A DNA stretch of 51,083 nucleotides from an uncultured Bacilli bacterium (GCA_947624175.1 CANQJD010000003.1:1-51083), one strand, 5' to 3'. Numbered from the stretch's first letter, positions 33,044-42,171 are shown. The notes: generated by a model from the sequence alone, not told the origin. A program made the numbers and translations.

Positions 33044-33970
33044 CTAATTATTTTTTTCACAAGAAATTATTAATTTTTCTTTATTACGATAACATAAATA
33101 AACAATGAAACTTGTTATAAGTACTAATGAGATAACATAAATAAAGTAAACTAAGACTCCTGGCTCTAAATTCATTCTAAATACTTCTAATATTTTAAAT
33201 AGTTGATTATTATACATACTTTTGCCAGTTGCATCATATAACTTTTGCCAAATTATGCCACCCGGGACAATTTCTAAAAATAATTCTATAGCAATAACTA
33301 AAAGAAACGATTCTATCACAGCTAAATAGTAATTATGTTGATATCTTACAACTATTAAACCTAAATTTAAATAAGTTACGGAATATAAGAAAACACTTAT
33401 AAGATTGGTAATAATTAATAGTATAGGTGATGCATAAACAAAACTTTCAAACATATAACTATTTTTAGCAACTTCATAATTAAAATCCGAACCAATTAAA
33501 CAAACTATAAAAATTAAAAGCATGATTAAGGGCCAAAACCAAACTGATTTAAAAACACTTTTAAATATTCTTTTTAGGAAATCTTTATAGTTTTCTCTTT
33601 TTAACATTAAAAGGGCTGTTCGATTTTTTAAAATACTACTAATTTCTTTTAAAGTGATAATAAATAACACAAGTCCAAATATTTCACATACATATAGTAA
33701 ATCCCCATAGGCTATAATATCTAATTTATAATAAAAATCATCTGCATTATAATCAAAAGTTCCATTTTTAACTTCCATACAAACATCATATAATTCTGAT
33801 GATGCATATTTATTTGTATTGTCAAATACACTTGCACACGTATTATTTAAAAGTCTTTTTTCATTTTTAATTCCATTATTAACATCTATTGCTATTTTTG
33901 CAACTAAAAGTAAACCAAAGAGTAAACATAATATTGTTAACCAATTTTTCTTAATAAATTTCATAAGCAT
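33044..33970 (-). CDS. ABC operon membrane protein, copy A
   Basis: The ~308-residue protein has an N-terminal helix (10-28), an outer loop of about 60 residues, and five further helices. It is near-identical over long stretches to the gene at 34187-35092; the outer loop (ELYDVCMEVKNGTFDYNADDF) and the INNQLF-like region vary most. AAGGTAG suits the third-codon ATG (33964) better than the first. It probably forms the permease with the ATPase behind it, ten bases away. The duplicate pair share promoter, start and C terminus. Confidence 0.75.
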   Translation of the reverse strand: MLMKFIKKNWLTILCLLFGLLLVAKIAIDVNNGIKNEKRLLNNTCASVFDNTNKYASSELYDVCMEVKNGTFDYNADDFYYKLDIIAYGDLLYVCEIFGLVLFIITLKEISSILKNRTALLMLKRENYKDFLKRIFKSVFKSVWFWPLIMLLIFIVCLIGSDFNYEVAKNSYMFESFVYASPILLIITNLISVFLYSVTYLNLGLIVVRYQHNYYLAVIESFLLVIAIELFLEIVPGGIIWQKLYDATGKSMYNNQLFKILEVFRMNLEPGVLVYFIYVISLVLITSFIVYLCYRNKEKLIISCEKNN

Positions 33971-33985
33971 CTACCTTATAAATTA

Positions 33986-34014
33986 AGTATAGCATATGTC
34001 ATATATATAAACAA
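33986..34014 (-). promoter_or_regulatory. Promoter of membrane protein copy A
   Basis: On the minus strand TTGTTT (34009-34014), 17 bases, TATACT (33986-33991). The same promoter stands before copy B at 35109-35137. Confidence 0.75.
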
Positions 34015-34134
34015 TATGATTTTTTAAAAAATTAATAAAACTCACTAATAAAAATTCGTTTCATTAGAAAAATGACTCTTTTTCAATTAGTTTGATGCAC
34101 ATATATTTTTTTAATTTGTAACATTACCTACAAA

Positions 34135-34177
34135 TATCTTTAAAACTTTTTGATACATTTTTAACTTCTATTCGCAT
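34135..34177 (-). pseudogene. Remnant of the ABC ATPase gene start
   Basis: The sequence 34135-34204 matches 32992-33061 with one difference. It contains the AGGAGG site, the ATG and about 14 codons (MRIEVKNVSKSFKD) of the ATPase, then loses similarity. It marks the end point of the tandem duplication. Confidence 0.85.
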
Positions 34178-34186
34178 ATTCTCCTC

Positions 34187-35092
34187 CTAATTATTTTTTT
34201 CACATGCAATTATTAATTTTTCTTTATTACGATAACATAAATAAACAATAAAACCAGTTATAAGTACTAAAGATATAACATAAATAAAGTAAACTAAAAC
34301 TCCTGAATCTAAATTTATTCTAAATACTTCTAAAATTTTAAATAATTGACTATTATACATATCTTTACCAGTTGCTTTGTATAATTGTTGCCAAATTATA
34401 AAACCAGGTACAACTTCTAAAAATATTTCAATAGCAATAACTAAAAGAAACGATTCTATTACAGCTAAATAGTAATTGTGTTGATGTCTTACAACTATTA
34501 AACCTAAATTTAAATAAGTTATAGAATATAGAAAAACACTTATAATATTTAAAATAATAAAGAGTACAGGTGATGCATAAAGAGAATTTGTATTTGGCTT
34601 ATAATTAAAATCTGAACCAATTAAACAAACTATAAAAATTAAAAGCATAATTAAAGGCCAAAACCAAGCTGGTTTAAAAACACTTTTAAATATTCTTTTT
34701 AGAAAATCTTTATAGTTTTCTCTTTTTAACATTAAAAGGGCTGTTCGATTTTTAAAAATACTACTAATTTCTTTTAAAGAGATAATAAATAATACAAGTC
34801 CAAATATATAACATGCGACTAGTAAACTTGAGTATGCTATATCTAATTTATAATGAAAATTATCTGAATAATAATCATACGTTCCATTCTTAAATTTCAA
34901 ACAATCATTATATAATTCTGATGATGAAGAAATATTAGAATTATTAAATGCATACGAACAAGCAGTATTTAAACTTTTATCTTCATTTTGAATTCCATTA
35001 TTAATATCTATTGCTACTCTTAGAACTAAAAATAAACCAAAGAATAAAAATATTATTGTTAACCAATTTTTCTTAATAAATTTCATAAGCAT
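34187..35092 (-). CDS. ABC operon membrane protein, copy B
   Basis: This 301-residue paralogue of copy A has the same six-helix plan and an identical stretch around RTALLMLKRENYKDFLKRIFKSVF. Its extracytoplasmic loop differs (SELYNDCLKFKNGTYDYYSDNF) and it lacks a short piece around copy A residues 165-175. Each copy keeps its promoter and start. Only copy A is followed by an intact ATPase, so copy B must share it or be a redundant or immunity-type variant. Confidence 0.75.
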   Translation of the reverse strand: MLMKFIKKNWLTIIFLFFGLFLVLRVAIDINNGIQNEDKSLNTACSYAFNNSNISSSSELYNDCLKFKNGTYDYYSDNFHYKLDIAYSSLLVACYIFGLVLFIISLKEISSIFKNRTALLMLKRENYKDFLKRIFKSVFKPAWFWPLIMLLIFIVCLIGSDFNYKPNTNSLYASPVLFIILNIISVFLYSITYLNLGLIVVRHQHNYYLAVIESFLLVIAIEIFLEVVPGFIIWQQLYKATGKDMYNSQLFKILEVFRINLDSGVLVYFIYVISLVLITGFIVYLCYRNKEKLIIACEKNN

Positions 35093-35108
35093 CTACCTTT
35101 ATAAATTA

Positions 35109-35137
35109 AGTATAACATATGTCATATATATAAACAA
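35109..35137 (-). promoter_or_regulatory. Promoter of membrane protein copy B
   Basis: On the minus strand TTGTTT (35132-35137), 17 bases, TATACT (35109-35114), matching the promoter of copy A. Confidence 0.75.
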
Positions 35138-35144
35138 TATGATT

Positions 35145-35188
35145 TTAAAAAAATTCAATGAATTAAATCAAATAATTTCATTGAATTT
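35145..35188 (-). terminator. Terminator of the 35.6 kb gene
   Basis: On the minus strand AAATTCAATGAA and TTCATTGAATTT (plus 35177-35188 and 35151-35162) form a 12-base-pair stem followed by a T run. Confidence 0.8.
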
Positions 35189-35195
35189 AGTATTT

Positions 35196-35585
35196 TTAAT
35201 TAACTTTCATATAACTTTTTTCAATAATTTTTTGAAGTTTTTGTTCACTTATAGGATACATAGAGGCAACATAAGAATTTTTATTTTCTCTTAATTTTAA
35301 TTTTACAACAACGCAAACATTTTCGTATAATTTTTTAAAATACATTAAACTTTTTCTATCTTTTTCATAATAAACAAAATCTGGTTCCAATATTATATTA
35401 TCAATATTTTCAATAGAGAAATCATAACTTTCTTTACTTTTAAAATCGTTTTTATGTTTTTCTATATGTGCATACAAATCTAATGAACGAACTATAGGCT
35501 TCTTTGCATATTCATATAAATTATATTTTTCTATTATATCTTCATTTATATATCCAACTTTTTTCTCAAATCTTTTGCTTGCCAT
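35196..35585 (-). CDS. Small protein resembling PBECR-type nucleases
   Basis: The 129-residue protein has no signal peptide. The pattern NIDNIILEPDFVYYEKDRKSLMYF, a strand VCVVVKLKLRENK and the ending VASMYPISEQKLQKI recalls small phage-related RNase domains (PBECR/barnase-EndoU-ColicinE5 group). These often act as toxins or in conjugative elements. Catalytic residues cannot be named with confidence. I chose the ATG at 35585 after GAGGTGGTTT; the frame is open to 35612 but that part runs through a terminator hairpin. A structured RNA stands directly upstream. Confidence 0.5.
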   Translation of the reverse strand: MASKRFEKKVGYINEDIIEKYNLYEYAKKPIVRSLDLYAHIEKHKNDFKSKESYDFSIENIDNIILEPDFVYYEKDRKSLMYFKKLYENVCVVVKLKLRENKNSYVASMYPISEQKLQKIIEKSYMKVN

Positions 35586-35595
35586 AAACCACCTC

Positions 35596-35627
35596 AAAAA
35601 AATAACCCACACTATATTGTGTGGGTA
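35596..35627 (-). terminator. Terminator between the structured RNA and the 35.6 kb gene
   Basis: On the minus strand ACCCACAC and GTGTGGGT enclose ATATAG-type bases and are followed by TTATTTTTTT. It ends the structured RNA or attenuates the downstream gene. Confidence 0.8.
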
Positions 35628-35629
35628 TC

Positions 35630-35739
35630 ATGAATGAAGTAGTCTCCCAGTCCTACATGTATACTTTCACCATAAGGTTACTCGGACTTATTAAAATAAG
35701 CGTTAGTGCAAGAAGAAAATTTACACCCTATTCATTCAT
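35630..35739 (-). ncRNA. Structured RNA, unassigned (attenuator or stand-alone)
   Basis: A 110-base unit on the minus strand is closed by a perfect 9-base-pair helix (ATGAATGAA at its start, TTCATTCAT at its end). Inside, CTTATT/AATAAG, GTGTAA/TTGCAC (one mismatch), AGTCC/GGACT and GTAG/CTAC can pair. It is richer in GC than the flanks, has no ORF, and is followed within three bases by a perfect terminator. Length, closing helix and a CTGGGAGA phrase near the 3' end faintly recall 5S rRNA, but the conserved 5S core is absent. It may be an attenuator or riboswitch for the gene at 35585. Confidence 0.5.
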
Positions 35740-35934
35740 AAAATATAGTTAACCTATTGTATATACTATATTACTCAAAAGAGTATGAAAATACAAATTA
35801 AGTTTTTCACTCAATTAAGTAATATTATACTAACACATTATTACATTATTTGTCAATACTTTTTGTATTATTTTAATATTATTTAAGTATAACTATATCA
35901 CTATTAATATATGCAACAATCTATTAGATAATTT
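35740..35934 (-). promoter_or_regulatory. Upstream region of the structured RNA
   Basis: About 195 bases without a gene. On the minus strand TTGACA (35851-35856) and TATAAT (35824-35829) are 21 bases apart, too far for a standard pair. A second possible pair is TTGTAT-N17-TAATAT nearer the RNA. Confidence 0.35.
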
Positions 35935-35958
35935 AAAAAGAAACTAATATCTAGTTTC
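35935..35958 (-). terminator. Terminator of the ZIP transporter gene
   Basis: On the minus strand GAAACTA and TAGTTTC (plus 35952-35958 and 35940-35946) form a hairpin ending in T5. The stop codon borders it. Confidence 0.8.
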
Positions 35959-36749
35959 TAACCTAATAAAACATCTAAAACCATCATTATTGTAAAGCCA
36001 ACAAGGCAGCACATGGCCATTACATCTTTACTTTCATTAGTTTGACTTTCAGGTATTAATTCTTCCGTTACAACATAAATCATAGCTCCAGCTGCAAATG
36101 CTAAAAGGAATGGTAAGATTACTCGAATTTTTAATACTAATAAGGCTCCGATAACTCCTGCAATTGGTTCAACTATTCCACTTAATTGACCAATAAAGAA
36201 AGACATTTTTCTAGATACTCCTTCCCTTCTTAAGGGAACACTAACAGCTGTTCCTTCGGGAAAATTTTGAATACCAATGCCGAGTGCCAAAGTCCAAGCC
36301 GACATTAAAGTTGCACCATCTAAACCATATAAAGTTGAACCAAAGGCAACCCCTACTGCTAGTCCCTCTGGAATATTATGAAGAGTGATAGAAGTTATTA
36401 ACATTAAAACACGTTTATTAGTTGAATGATTACCTCTTTTTTCTATACTTTTCATGACTTTATCGCCAATAAAAAGTAATAATCCTCCGGCTAAAAAACC
36501 TATTGAAACAACTAGCATTGTATTCATATGTAAATTCTCAGCCATTGTAATCGAAGGTGAAAGCAAAGACCAAAATGAAGCGGCTACCATTACTCCGGCT
36601 GCAATTCCTAACATACCATCTAATAAATTCTTATGAACTTTTTTGAACATAAAAACTAAAGCCGCCCCAAGAGCTGTAACTCCCCAAGTAAAAATGGTTG
36701 CTATTAAAGCTTGAATAATTGGATTTAATGTAAAAATAAAATTAGACAT
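35958..36749 (-). CDS. ZIP family metal transporter
   Basis: The 263-residue protein has eight hydrophobic helices and the ZIP metal-binding helices: H124-NIPEG-LAVG and N162-FPEG (QNFPEGTAVS), plus a late helix with YVVTEELIPES. ZIP proteins of the GufA/ZupT type import zinc and other divalent metals into the cytosol. Its length and motifs are standard. A small inverted repeat (AATACCT/AGGTATT, about 36755-36775) covers its GAGGT ribosome site and could be a metal-regulator site or an RNA hairpin. It stands downstream of the phospholipase-like gene on the same strand. Confidence 0.93.
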   Translation of the reverse strand: MSNFIFTLNPIIQALIATIFTWGVTALGAALVFMFKKVHKNLLDGMLGIAAGVMVAASFWSLLSPSITMAENLHMNTMLVVSIGFLAGGLLLFIGDKVMKSIEKRGNHSTNKRVLMLITSITLHNIPEGLAVGVAFGSTLYGLDGATLMSAWTLALGIGIQNFPEGTAVSVPLRREGVSRKMSFFIGQLSGIVEPIAGVIGALLVLKIRVILPFLLAFAAGAMIYVVTEELIPESQTNESKDVMAMCCLVGFTIMMVLDVLLG

Positions 36750-36800
36750 CTCTAAATACCTCTATTAATAAGGTATTAAAAACATCTAACTTTGTATAGG

Positions 36801-37733
36801 CTAATTTAATGGTATTCCATCACCATATGATTTATTTTCAAATAATTTTTCTAAATCAACCTTTTTATCTTCAAAAATATATTCATAAGTTTTTTCTATT
36901 ATATTAGAAGCCTTATCTATAACTTCATCATATAACTCTAAAAAAGATTTCTTACTTTTAGAATTTGCATTTTTTAAATTAAACCATTCTGCATGTTCTA
37001 AATTTAAGTAAAAGTTATCATTATCAAGTGGAAAATTATAAGATAAGTATCTTACATCTCGAAATAAGCGAGAAGCAAAAATATTAGCAAAATTATAAAA
37101 TTTTCTTTTTAAACCTGTTGGGTCATATCTTAAAAAATGAAAGAAATTTTTCATATCAGAAATTGCTTTATAAAAGTATTCTCCAATATTATCTTCTTGA
37201 AATACTTCTTTAAATGCTTTATTTAATAAGTTTACAATATCTTCATTTCTTTCTACTTTAAATAATTCCTCATATATTTTATATTTTTTATAATCGATAT
37301 TTTCACGATTTTTTATAAAGTAATTATCTAAATATGTTTCAATTTGAAAATGAGCATCTCTCATCGTAAAATGTTTTTTAGTAATTGTTTTAGCCTTATA
37401 ATTAATATAAGGATGAATAGTTGAATCTGCAGCATAATGAGTAAGCAAGCCCATTAAATACATGAATTGTGAGATATTTTTAGTCTCCTTAATTTGATTA
37501 GTTAAATTAATCAAAAATTCATTAGTTTTAGAGTGATGAGCTGTTGCTCCTAACTTAGTTACAGTATTATAAGGCTTTATAGATAAAATTTTATAGAAAT
37601 ATAAAATATCAAAACCTGATGAAAACATTAATAATTCATTATAATTTTCATTAGTTATCTTCCTAGTTATTTTTTTATCTAACTTTTTATAAACATCTTT
37701 AGCAATATATGCATGTGTTACAGTTGATGGCAT
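36801..37733 (-). CDS. Zinc-dependent phospholipase C family protein
   Basis: The 310-residue protein matches the Zn_dep_PLPC fold of clostridial alpha-toxin-like enzymes in its ligand pattern: H7 in THAYIA, D42 (SSGFDIL), H66/H67 (ATAHHSK), H99-x3-D103-x3-H107 (THYAADSTIHPYI), H128-x3-E132 (HFQIETYLD). The family hydrolyses phospholipids or related esters. Unlike secreted toxins it has no signal peptide and no C2 domain, so it is probably a cytosolic family member of unknown substrate. AGGAGGT precedes the ATG. It follows the S41 protease operon with a 12-base gap. Confidence 0.85.
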   Translation of the reverse strand: MPSTVTHAYIAKDVYKKLDKKITRKITNENYNELLMFSSGFDILYFYKILSIKPYNTVTKLGATAHHSKTNEFLINLTNQIKETKNISQFMYLMGLLTHYAADSTIHPYINYKAKTITKKHFTMRDAHFQIETYLDNYFIKNRENIDYKKYKIYEELFKVERNEDIVNLLNKAFKEVFQEDNIGEYFYKAISDMKNFFHFLRYDPTGLKRKFYNFANIFASRLFRDVRYLSYNFPLDNDNFYLNLEHAEWFNLKNANSKSKKSFLELYDEVIDKASNIIEKTYEYIFEDKKVDLEKLFENKSYGDGIPLN

Positions 37734-37745
37734 ATTACCTCCTGT

Positions 37746-39332
37746 TTATTTTATTTCAGTTACAACTCGAATGTTATTACTTTCATAATATTTAACATTA
37801 TATTTTTGATTTACTCTTATAAATGGTAATAATTCTTTATTAACTTTAATACTAACTGAATATCTATTGTCATTCGTATCAATTAAATAATAATAAGTTA
37901 TTCCATCTATAACAGCTGTATTAATCTCTTTAATTGTAATATCAAGACTTGCTAAATCTTTATTACTTCCCGAATTATCACTTAAATAAATTCTTGCAGC
38001 TTCTTCTATTCCTAGGGAAGCATCACTTGTTACTACTTTTTGATAATCTGAAACATCTACAAAAGCATACATTTTAACAAGTCCAGCATTATCTTTTAAA
38101 GATAAAAGATATGTTGGTTTATTATTAAGATTAATTAAAAGTGGGAAAGTAGAACGATATTTTTTATCTTGAACAACTCCTTCAGCACTAGCCATAGCTG
38201 AATATTCTTCAGCTCCAGGAACACTATAGAAATGAGTTTCTTTAGTCCTCATATTGGTTAAAATAAATCCTAAATTTGATTCATCTGATGAAACAGAAGT
38301 TACACCTGTATAAAGATAAACATCATCATTCATCGTTAAATAGTTATATCCATCGGTTGTATTAACTACTCCTTTTTGACCAAAGATAGAATTAAAGAAA
38401 CCATTTTTATATTCTCCCCAATTATCAAACTGTTCAATTATTAAATTAGCATCATAGACATGGTCTATCCAAGTTGGAACATCTCCAACTTTATACCATT
38501 TACTATCACCTGTAATTGGGTCTAAAACGATAACGCCTGAAACTTCTTTCTTTAAACCTACTCCCTTATAGGCTAAAGTTTCAACTATCCAATAAGGATT
38601 ACCTTCATTATCAATTTCAAAATTCTTTTCTCCAAGAATTTTCGTTGGATAACTTAATCTTAACTTTCGATTTAAGTTTTCAAAAAACATAGCTGATGGC
38701 ATATATTTCATACCTTTATCTAATCTAACTAATTTAGATTCACCATTAACGGAATTAACTGTAATATATCCTTTAACACCTTCCTTACGATTCGTGAAAT
38801 ATTTTATTATATCAGCATATTCAAGAGGTGTTACCCTGACAATTTCATTATTATAATTAATTTGAGTATATAAGTCTGAAACATAGAATTGGCTAACTAA
38901 ATCAGTCATAGCTCCCATGGTTCTATCTCCTAACTTCCTACTACTTTCTTTATCAAGAAGGGGAATAGCATTAAAGTCAACGGCTGGAACATCAGTTGCA
39001 AAATCTTTGGTTTCATCAACTTTAATCCGATTAGCATAAGAACTAGCATTGAAAAGAGGTGAACAGAAAATATTAATTAAAATAATTAAAACAATAATCG
39101 CAGGAATTACTAAAGTTAATTTTCCATAACTTAAAATTGATATTCCCCTACTCTTTCTAAATATTGTAGTTCCTACACTATTAAAAGCACTTATTGTAAT
39201 ATAAATAGCTAAAATTATAATTACAAAGACCCAAAAAGTTATATCTGAAAGATTTATAGGTGGTAACATAAAGTAATATAAAACTAAAGCAATTAATAAA
39301 GTTATTAAAATACTAATTAAATTTCTTTTCAT
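37746..39332 (-). CDS. Conserved membrane protein with large extracytoplasmic domain
   Basis: The 528-residue protein has three N-terminal helices (about 5-25, 32-54, 70-92) and then ~430 residues predicted outside. The outer part contains repeated beta-rich phrases (GYITVNSVNGESKLVRL, VSGVIVLDPITGDSKWYKVGDVP, NEGNPYWIVETL) and a C-terminal domain with DITIKEINTAVIDGITYYYL. I do not recognise a named family. Its ATG shares one base with the stop of the S41 protease gene, so the two are translated together and may act at the cell surface together. Confidence 0.65.
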   Translation of the reverse strand: MKRNLISILITLLIALVLYYFMLPPINLSDITFWVFVIIILAIYITISAFNSVGTTIFRKSRGISILSYGKLTLVIPAIIVLIILINIFCSPLFNASSYANRIKVDETKDFATDVPAVDFNAIPLLDKESSRKLGDRTMGAMTDLVSQFYVSDLYTQINYNNEIVRVTPLEYADIIKYFTNRKEGVKGYITVNSVNGESKLVRLDKGMKYMPSAMFFENLNRKLRLSYPTKILGEKNFEIDNEGNPYWIVETLAYKGVGLKKEVSGVIVLDPITGDSKWYKVGDVPTWIDHVYDANLIIEQFDNWGEYKNGFFNSIFGQKGVVNTTDGYNYLTMNDDVYLYTGVTSVSSDESNLGFILTNMRTKETHFYSVPGAEEYSAMASAEGVVQDKKYRSTFPLLINLNNKPTYLLSLKDNAGLVKMYAFVDVSDYQKVVTSDASLGIEEAARIYLSDNSGSNKDLASLDITIKEINTAVIDGITYYYLIDTNDNRYSVSIKVNKELLPFIRVNQKYNVKYYESNNIRVVTEIK

Positions 39333-40567
39333 TATTTTTCTCCTTCCGCAAGTACATCAAGTGCTTTTTGTAATTGACTATCATATTTATTTTCAGTATC
39401 ACTAGCCTTAAATTCTACTTCATAATCTGGTTTAATTCCTTCTCCATCAATCGAATTTCCTTTTGGAGTTAACCATTCTTGGAAAGTATATTTAATACTA
39501 GCCCCACTTGATAATTCTTGTGTTTTTTGAACTTTTCCTTTACCATAAGTAGTAGTTCCAACTACAATTGCACCATAACTTTCTTTTAAAGCTGCCGTTG
39601 TAACTTCACTAGCAGAAGCAGATCCTCCATTAACTAAAATAGCAACTGGATATTCACGTTTGGTTTCAGTTTTATCAAGAATTTTCTCAATTTTTTCCTT
39701 GGTTTTTAATTCGTAAATAACATCACCTTTTTTAGTAAACATTGAAATTATTTCATTAGCAGCTGTTAAATAACCCCCACTATTACTTCTAACATCAATT
39801 ATTAAAGAATCAATTTTCTCTTTTTCTAGCTCTTTTAAGGCTGTTTCAAACTGTTTAGATGTATTAGCAGCAAAAATATCCATAACTAAATAGCCTATCT
39901 TTTTATCATTATATTCAATTAATTCTTTTGTAACAGATTGAATATCAATATTTTCTCTTTTTACTTTAAAGGACATTTCTTTTTCATCTCTTAAAACCGT
40001 AATTTTAACAGTTGTACCTTCTTTTCCCTTAACAATATTTGAAATATCAGTTAAAGACATATCTTTGATATCTTTATCATCAACCTTTTTTAATAAGTCT
40101 TTATCTCTAATCCCGGCTTTATAGGCTGGTCCATCTTGATTAACATTTTGAAATTCTATTTTGCCGTCACCATAATCAGCTATTTCAGTTCCAATTCCAA
40201 CATATTCCCCCATAACTTTTTCAAGGAAGGCTGTACTTGCTTCTTCATCCATATAAACAGAATAAGGGTCTCCTAAAAAATTAACCATTCCATTTATTCC
40301 AGCTTCAAGTAATCCTTCTTCTGAAACATCTTTATAATAATCATTTAATATCTCTGTATAAGTTTCAACAAATTCATTTAATTCCTTTTTAATTCCAACA
40401 TTTAATGCACCTTTCCGATACATTAGAATTCCACCAACAAACATTCCAAAAATCGAGGTAATTATCATTAAACAAACAACTTCCATTAAATTAAATTTAT
40501 TTTTTTTATCAACAAAATTTGTATATTTTTTTAATGTTGATTTAATATTTTTTAACTTATTTTTCAT
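39332..40567 (-). CDS. S41 family C-terminal processing protease (CtpA/CtpB-like)
   Basis: The 411-residue membrane-anchored serine protease has one transmembrane helix (about 29-50), a helical linker (EFVETYTEILNDYYKD), a PDZ domain (~118-200, YVGIGTEI and DGPAYKAGIRDKDLL), and the peptidase core with the Ser-Lys dyad S318 (NGGSASASE) and K343 (TYGKGKVQ), 25 residues apart as in Tsp. Such enzymes cut signalling or envelope proteins from their C termini. AAGGAG lies before the ATG. It leads a short operon with the 528-residue membrane protein. Confidence 0.95.
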   Translation of the reverse strand: MKNKLKNIKSTLKKYTNFVDKKNKFNLMEVVCLMIITSIFGMFVGGILMYRKGALNVGIKKELNEFVETYTEILNDYYKDVSEEGLLEAGINGMVNFLGDPYSVYMDEEASTAFLEKVMGEYVGIGTEIADYGDGKIEFQNVNQDGPAYKAGIRDKDLLKKVDDKDIKDMSLTDISNIVKGKEGTTVKITVLRDEKEMSFKVKRENIDIQSVTKELIEYNDKKIGYLVMDIFAANTSKQFETALKELEKEKIDSLIIDVRSNSGGYLTAANEIISMFTKKGDVIYELKTKEKIEKILDKTETKREYPVAILVNGGSASASEVTTAALKESYGAIVVGTTTYGKGKVQKTQELSSGASIKYTFQEWLTPKGNSIDGEGIKPDYEVEFKASDTENKYDSQLQKALDVLAEGEK

Positions 40568-40634
40568 TAAATTTCTCCTTAATAAATTATATTACTATCA
40601 TATCACATTTTGCCTATTAATAAAATGAATTTTT

Positions 40635-40670
40635 TGTGAAAAAAAGAACTATTTTTCATTAACTAGTTCT
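40635..40670 (-). terminator. Terminator of the 42.1 kb gene
   Basis: On the minus strand AGAACTA and TAGTTCT (plus 40664-40670 and 40645-40651) followed by T6. The TAG of the right arm is the gene's stop codon. Confidence 0.75.
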
Positions 40671-42097
40671 AACTTTTCATTATATTCTAATATTTTTCCA
40701 TAGTAATCTTTATTATTACCTTTAAATAATCCATGTTTTGAATTACTATAACCACTTACTATATAAGGTTTAGTACCATTTATTTCATCAGCTGTTCCTG
40801 GGATTGCAAAATCAATATCGGTTAAAATATCATTTTTATCACCACTATAGGCTTTGGTATCTAAAACTTTTCCATCATAGTCAAAAGTAACAATTATTCC
40901 TTCACTCATATTTTCTTTATAATCTAAATCTTTAATCTTAATATCTTTCGAATTAGTATAACCAACAGCTATAATCTTGTCATCAAGTAACATTAAGGAA
41001 TTAAATCTATCATCACTGCTACCACCTATTGAATAAGTATCTACCAAATCACCTTTCATATCAAAGATAATTATACCAGCATCATATTGATAAATTAAAT
41101 TTCCTTCTTCATCTTTTTCATTACTTGTATTAACTCCACTTGCTATATAAATTTTATCATCACGGACTTCTAAATCATACATTCCATAAGTATCAGTAAA
41201 CTCATAATTATTTTTCCATTCCATATCTCCATTTAGTTTATATTTAATTAAAAGTCCATAATTAAGAGCATCTTTGCCACAAACAATATACCCATCATCT
41301 ACTGGTACTATCTCTTCAAAAATTCCTGATTTATTACCACCGAAGTTATTATGCCATATTTCATTTCCATCAAAATCATACTTAACAATAATACCACCAC
41401 CAGTTGGATGATTACCTATTTGCATATTTTCATAGATACTTTGACCAACCGCAATAATTCCATCCTCGACGATAATAACACTCTTAAACTCTGTATCTCC
41501 TAATACTTGGTAATTCTTACTCCAAATCATATTACCATCTAAATCATATTTAACAATCAAGCCATCTCTTGTATTAATACTTAACTGACTCTTATCATAA
41601 ACATAACTTCCAACTGCAACTATAAAATCCTTATTGGCTTTTGCATCATAATAAACAGAATCATAATCTGTCTTGAATGTCTTTTCAAAAACAATATTCA
41701 TTTCATTATCATATTTAACTAATTTAGCTTGTTCAGCATAAACTCTATTTATTTTACCCTCTTGAATACCATCTTCATATTCATAAGTAAAAGGAGTATT
41801 ATAATTACTATGTTTAAAGTTACTAGAACCTGCTGCTAAGTAATATTCATTATCGATATTTTCAATACTATTTAAAGTATCTATATAAGTTAATTCATTT
41901 TCTTTTTTAGTATTCATAAGTAACATAGCAATAACTTCAAATACAATGATTACAGCACATATTATCATTACTACTTTAGCAATTCTTTTTAACTTTGTAT
42001 AATCTTTTATTTCTTTCTTTTCTTTTTTTAATTTATTTTTTTCTTCAATTCTTTTTTCTTTATAACTTTTATTTTTCTTATTATCTGTCTTTTTCAT
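40649..42097 (-). CDS. Membrane-anchored beta-propeller-like repeat protein
   Basis: The 482-residue protein has a very lysine-rich cytosolic start, one transmembrane helix (about 41-62), and an outer part made of at least six repeats with the phrase K-Y-D-x-(D/E)G-(N/D)-x-(I/M)-W-x-x-(N/K) (VKYDLDGNMIWSKNY, VKYDFDGNEIWHNNFGG, IKYKLNGDMEWKNNY) alternating with (G)D/EYIVxG or KxxAVG strands. This is the look of a beta-propeller. No catalytic motif is seen; binding or scaffolding at the surface is likely. GGTGGTAAA precedes the ATG. Confidence 0.65.
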   Translation of the reverse strand: MKKTDNKKNKSYKEKRIEEKNKLKKEKKEIKDYTKLKRIAKVVMIICAVIIVFEVIAMLLMNTKKENELTYIDTLNSIENIDNEYYLAAGSSNFKHSNYNTPFTYEYEDGIQEGKINRVYAEQAKLVKYDNEMNIVFEKTFKTDYDSVYYDAKANKDFIVAVGSYVYDKSQLSINTRDGLIVKYDLDGNMIWSKNYQVLGDTEFKSVIIVEDGIIAVGQSIYENMQIGNHPTGGGIIVKYDFDGNEIWHNNFGGNKSGIFEEIVPVDDGYIVCGKDALNYGLLIKYKLNGDMEWKNNYEFTDTYGMYDLEVRDDKIYIASGVNTSNEKDEEGNLIYQYDAGIIIFDMKGDLVDTYSIGGSSDDRFNSLMLLDDKIIAVGYTNSKDIKIKDLDYKENMSEGIIVTFDYDGKVLDTKAYSGDKNDILTDIDFAIPGTADEINGTKPYIVSGYSNSKHGLFKGNNKDYYGKILEYNEKLELVNEK

Positions 42098-42145
42098 TTT
42101 ACCACCATATTAATGATAACACTTTTTTTAATTTAATACAATAAG

Positions 42146-42165
42146 AAAAAGTCCAAATGGACTTT
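42146..42165 (-). terminator. Terminator of the rplM-rpsI operon
   Basis: On the minus strand AAAGTCC-ATTT-GGACTTT followed by a T run, directly after rpsI. Confidence 0.85.
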
Positions 42166-42171
42166 AACTTT

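Noticed and set aside
35630-35739. 5S rRNA gene
   Set aside because: Length, the closing helix and CTGGGAGA recall 5S, but the conserved core (GTTCCCAT...GAACAC...GAAGTTAAG) is missing and the inner helices do not follow the 5S plan. It is kept as an unassigned RNA.
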